Positions 60,866 to 64,000 of a stretch of 64,000 bases of DNA are shown one piece after another (positions within the stretch are counted from its first letter, which is position 1; every line of letters starts with the position of its first letter). The notes below the pieces were generated by a model that had not been told where the DNA came from, made no database searches, and saw nothing but the letters and a program-made list of their open reading frames with translations. The position numbers and the translations under genes were made by a program. The stretch is from Solanum dulcamara (Eukaryota; Streptophyta; Magnoliopsida; Solanales; Solanaceae): the NCBI RefSeq assembly GCF_947179165.1, contig NC_077239.1:19197134-19261133 (forward strand), given 5' to 3'.

Positions 60866-63656
60866 GGGTGTAGCACGTTTTTTATGACTCCTTTCGGGAA
60901 AAACCAAACCTTATCCCCAAATTTCAACCACATGTCTAAATAACCTACATAATCCTGTGATACGTCGGATACACTACTAGCATAGATCTCATATGAGAGA
61001 AGTAGTGCCTTTATCCTTTGTCTCCATGTTGCCTCCATTTTTTTGCTAATACCGTCTGGCATATTATTTTCTAAGTAATTCTCTAGCTCACCGATAGGTA
61101 TTACATGCCCTGAAGCCCCACCATGGCTCCATCCCTTAGGTGAGGAGCCTTCGGTATTCCAAATCAAATTTGCGTATATCATATCATTTATAATCGTTAG
61201 CGGCATCCCCAATTCTAAAATGGCATCGACATAAAGAGAAGGGAGTTTCCTACTATAGTGAGGTGTAGTTAGAAAGTTGTCATGTACTGTATATTGGTCC
61301 TCCCTTTATCAACATTTTCTCTACTACAAGCATCGAAATATAGGCATCCTATTGATGGATGAAGTCGATGAAGGCTGAGAGCTCTGTGTTCCTATGATCT
61401 CTATTATCAGCATGAACTCTGAGACTTATTTGTCTACTTTTATGATTGCGGTCATAAACTGTGATTTTGATGACATCAATTCTTTATATAATCTTGTGAT
61501 GTACGAAAGTAGGGCAAAAAATAATAAATAGGTACACCCTTAGTGGCGGCGAACCACCCATTATTCCTAATCAAGCTAGTTAGGTTGTCCATGCCTTTGT
61601 ATTTATCCTTCCAGAACTTAACGCAAAGTGAGGCTAGTATGTGACTAACCTCAAAATTGATGTGCTACGATAAGATTTTATATATATCAGAGCTTGTGCT
61701 CATGAGTGCTTTTCTATAAATCATTGGCATAATAATACTTTTCACCATCTTCCAATCCATCTTCCGCACCACTATTAGTGATAGACTATTATTACCAAGT
61801 TCTCTTACAATGTACTCTTTGACTTTGGAAAGGATATTCGTATAAATATCTTGGATTTTCATATCTTTGGAAGGCAAGAGAATCGCACTCTTCTCCATAT
61901 CCTCATCCAACAAAAAGTAGCTCATAATCTGGAAAGCACTCTCGGACGTGTCTTTGGTAACTAGAAACCCCTCTATTTTCTTTTTTATGAGCACCTTTTG
62001 CATGGCAATGAACTAAAAGGGGTGCCGTGCCTCTCGACCATGTGGAATAGCATCAACCCTACCCTACATTTCTGCCTCTCATAGACATTCGTTGAAGGAT
62101 ATTCCAGCTTCCTATAGGCTAGGGTAAGACTTATAGTTGTATAAAAGTTCCTCCATAACCTCGTCCGAGTCTGCGAGAATTTTTGGATTGCTAAACTAAA
62201 AGTTAATAAGACTTCTTGAGAGATCACGCTCATGGAAATGCAGGAGCCCACATCGGTAGATTCTCCTCTGAAGTCGAGAAAGGAAGGAAAATCTATTTTA
62301 TAAACTTGTAGGACTTTGCAAGCTTGAGCATACACCGCTCATAACGGACGCTTTGTACCTGCTTTGTTAACTGATTTATCAATTCTCTAATACCCCCTAT
62401 TTTTTGTAAAGTATCTGTATCAACTAGATGACAATCCCTAACCTCTTTATATAGATTTTCTATATACATATGAGAAAGATAACTCGGTAAGAGATGCCCG
62501 TTATCAATAAAGTCTTTCTCTGTTTTCTCAATACATGCCAAGACATCGATGTTGATTTCAAATAAGGTAAAGTTTTCCTCTCTTTTTTCAATACATGCCA
62601 AGACATCGTCATTGATTTCAAATACCTAATTTTGAAGCGTGTTCATTAATCTGCACAGACTCTCACTATCTTTGGATTGAATCAAGAAATAATGTATGTC
62701 ACCCATAAGAAGGCTGTAGTTGGTACCACTATAATGCCATCTTAAGTAACCCCCTTCTAGATCAGACAGGTCATTTACTTGACGGCCAATGCCCTTTCAT
62801 GAACGAGGTTTGCACACCATAGGCAAGTTCAACTTCATTAGGAGCTTGGCTGGATCGAATTTGCATTGCATATATATTTTTTTATGTACATACCAATCCT
62901 CATCACCTTTTTTATTCTTTTCTCTATGTGGTGGAAGAAATTCCTAATCTGTCTCTAAAATAATCACATCTCTACTAACATGAATTAGAGTAGAGCAGTT
63001 CTGAGAGGGAACGTATAATCTTTATTTCATTGATCAACTGCATCCCCCCATTTTTTCCTCCAACATTTCTTCTTAGGAGGAATGCCTGCCTCTGTATTGT
63101 TGACTCTAGGTGTTCAATCAAGGTGGATGTGCGAATACGCGCACGCTCATTGAGTAGACTAAACAAGAAACTTAGTACATAAAAGGCTATAAACTCAAGC
63201 ATATATTTACTAAATGCATTTAAAAATTTTAAATCTTGCCCCAACACTTTCTTTTTGATCAATTCGCGCGCACTACAATTATTCCTATCAATTAAACCTT
63301 CTACTACGATAAACGTGTCTCGTAAGATATTTTCCTCGCTGAAAGCCATAGTTTTTTTTAATTTCCAATTAGATCTCCCTTAACTCTTCTTCTGGGATGT
63401 GTGGAAAATGAGGATCATTCTTTTTTTCTTCCAATAAAGTGAAGACAACATCTTTCTATTTTTTCATTGATTACCATCATAATTTTGACGGTTTAGAATA
63501 TCTTCTGTAAACTTTTCATAGAGGTGACTTTGCAATTTCTTCCAAAAATTGAATAATCTCATCACCTTGTTTATGATCTAGATTCTTGTAATACAATTCT
63601 ATCAACTTAGTAGACAATTATTTTGGCATTGATACATCATTTTTGAATCTATTCAT
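60862..63656 (-). pseudogene. Linear-plasmid T7-type RNA polymerase, decayed
   Basis: This is a single-subunit phage-type RNA polymerase that transcribes linear mitochondrial plasmids. Catalytic motifs appear in the right order: motif A FPSFLDFRG (about 62280), motif B KMVKSIIMPMIY (about 61750; the usual YG is YR), FIHQ.DAYISMLVVEKML (about 61350) and motif C VHDNF (about 61280). The C-terminus is the open stretch 61212-60862. N-terminal stretches are open at 63349-62975 and 62601-62293. The start is uncertain: ATG at 63656 opens MNRFKNDVSMPK but meets a stop; ATG at 63349 is another option. About 930 codons overall fits the family. At least four frame changes and several stops inactivate it. 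A frame change falls right at motif C. It is followed directly, with 4-bp overlap, by the DNA polymerase. Confidence 0.9.
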
Positions 63657-64000
63657 AAGCTAAAAAAGAATTGTTGTCTTTTTGATATTTATTGTTGCAT
63701 GTATTGTAATATTTATTATTGCATGTCTTGTGGTATTTTCTTTTTTCGAGAGATGTTTTGTTCTCTATTGTCGAACCACTGTTATTGACTTACCCTCCTG
63801 CCGAAGGAATAGGCTAAAGAAAGACATTGAGGAGAGAATTGATCTCTCGCTCTTGGGTTTTTCTTTTTCAAGTGCCACAATCCTAGTAAGACACAACTCT
63901 TTTTCAAGTATTATAAGAAGGTTTCTTTATCACTCTTTCTACTAGAATATTTGAACCTTAACATATGACACACTCATTCTTTTTTTAGCTAAAGACTCGT
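63657..64000. other. Right flank of the plasmid module, no recognised gene
   Basis: A plus-strand frame (63682-63945) with a hydrophobic start has no similarity I recognise. If the integrated plasmid continued here one would expect a terminal inverted repeat or a further plasmid gene; neither is visible before the window ends. Confidence 0.4.

Noticed and set aside
63682..63945. 87-codon plus-strand frame with hydrophobic N-terminus
   Set aside because: No similarity recognised and it lies at the window edge. It could belong to the plasmid or be chance; not supported as a gene.
1..64000. Interpretation as an ordinary functional plant mitochondrial genome segment
   Set aside because: No intact mitochondrial gene is present, all recognised ones carry several frame breaks, and retroelements with TSDs sit inside. 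It remains possible that it is a junk-rich organelle region.

Overview
The window is plant DNA of mitochondrial origin that has decayed and been invaded by nuclear-type retrotransposons. The mitochondrial signs are a nad4 pseudogene whose exons 2, 3 and 4 lie in order and on one strand, separated by group II introns that still show domain V hairpins; degenerate trnG and trnQ copies; a decayed RNA polymerase/DNA polymerase pair from a linear mitochondrial plasmid; and a mitovirus RdRP remnant. Every coding region of organellar type is broken. Two retroelements (an LTR element inside nad4 intron 3 and a nearly complete LINE) have recognisable ends and target-site duplications (TSDs) in this mitochondrial-type sequence, so they inserted in place. 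I therefore favour an old nuclear copy of plant mitochondrial DNA (a NUMT) over a working mitochondrial genome. An organelle genome that has absorbed nuclear DNA is not excluded. The host is an angiosperm; the LTR-element type weakly suggests a Solanaceae-like eudicot, but I cannot name a species.

Layout. 1-6250: eight and a half head-to-tail copies of a unit of about 745 bp. 6251-10854: AT-rich mitochondrial-type spacer without a recognised gene. 11200-13720: 5'-truncated LINE copy A (minus strand). 13721-28542: nad4 pseudogene locus (plus strand), exon 1 missing, intron 3 split by a 6.8-kb LTR retrotransposon (21036-27851, TSD TACTT). 30850-32490: very decayed LINE copy C (minus). 33513-42382: almost complete LINE copy B (minus) with a 13-bp TSD. 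43240-43990: mitovirus RdRP remnant (minus). 44040-49080: a decayed Ty1/copia element (minus) split by a Ty3/gypsy chromovirus fragment (45547-48543), part of whose RT is inverted. 49283-49354 and 52589-52660: trnG and trnQ pseudogenes. 49355-58640 is otherwise empty as far as I can see. 58663-63656: an integrated linear-plasmid module (minus), a T7-type RNA polymerase followed by a family-B DNA polymerase, the two frames overlapping by four bases (ATGA).

No gene here looks functional as it stands. The most intact reading frame is LINE copy B ORF2, which has two in-frame TAG codons and an altered endonuclease residue. The parts form layers: a mitochondrial backbone that already carried plasmid and mitovirus insertions, then at least five retroelement insertions, and a local 745-bp amplification. 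Family assignments rest on motifs read by eye; no database search was run.
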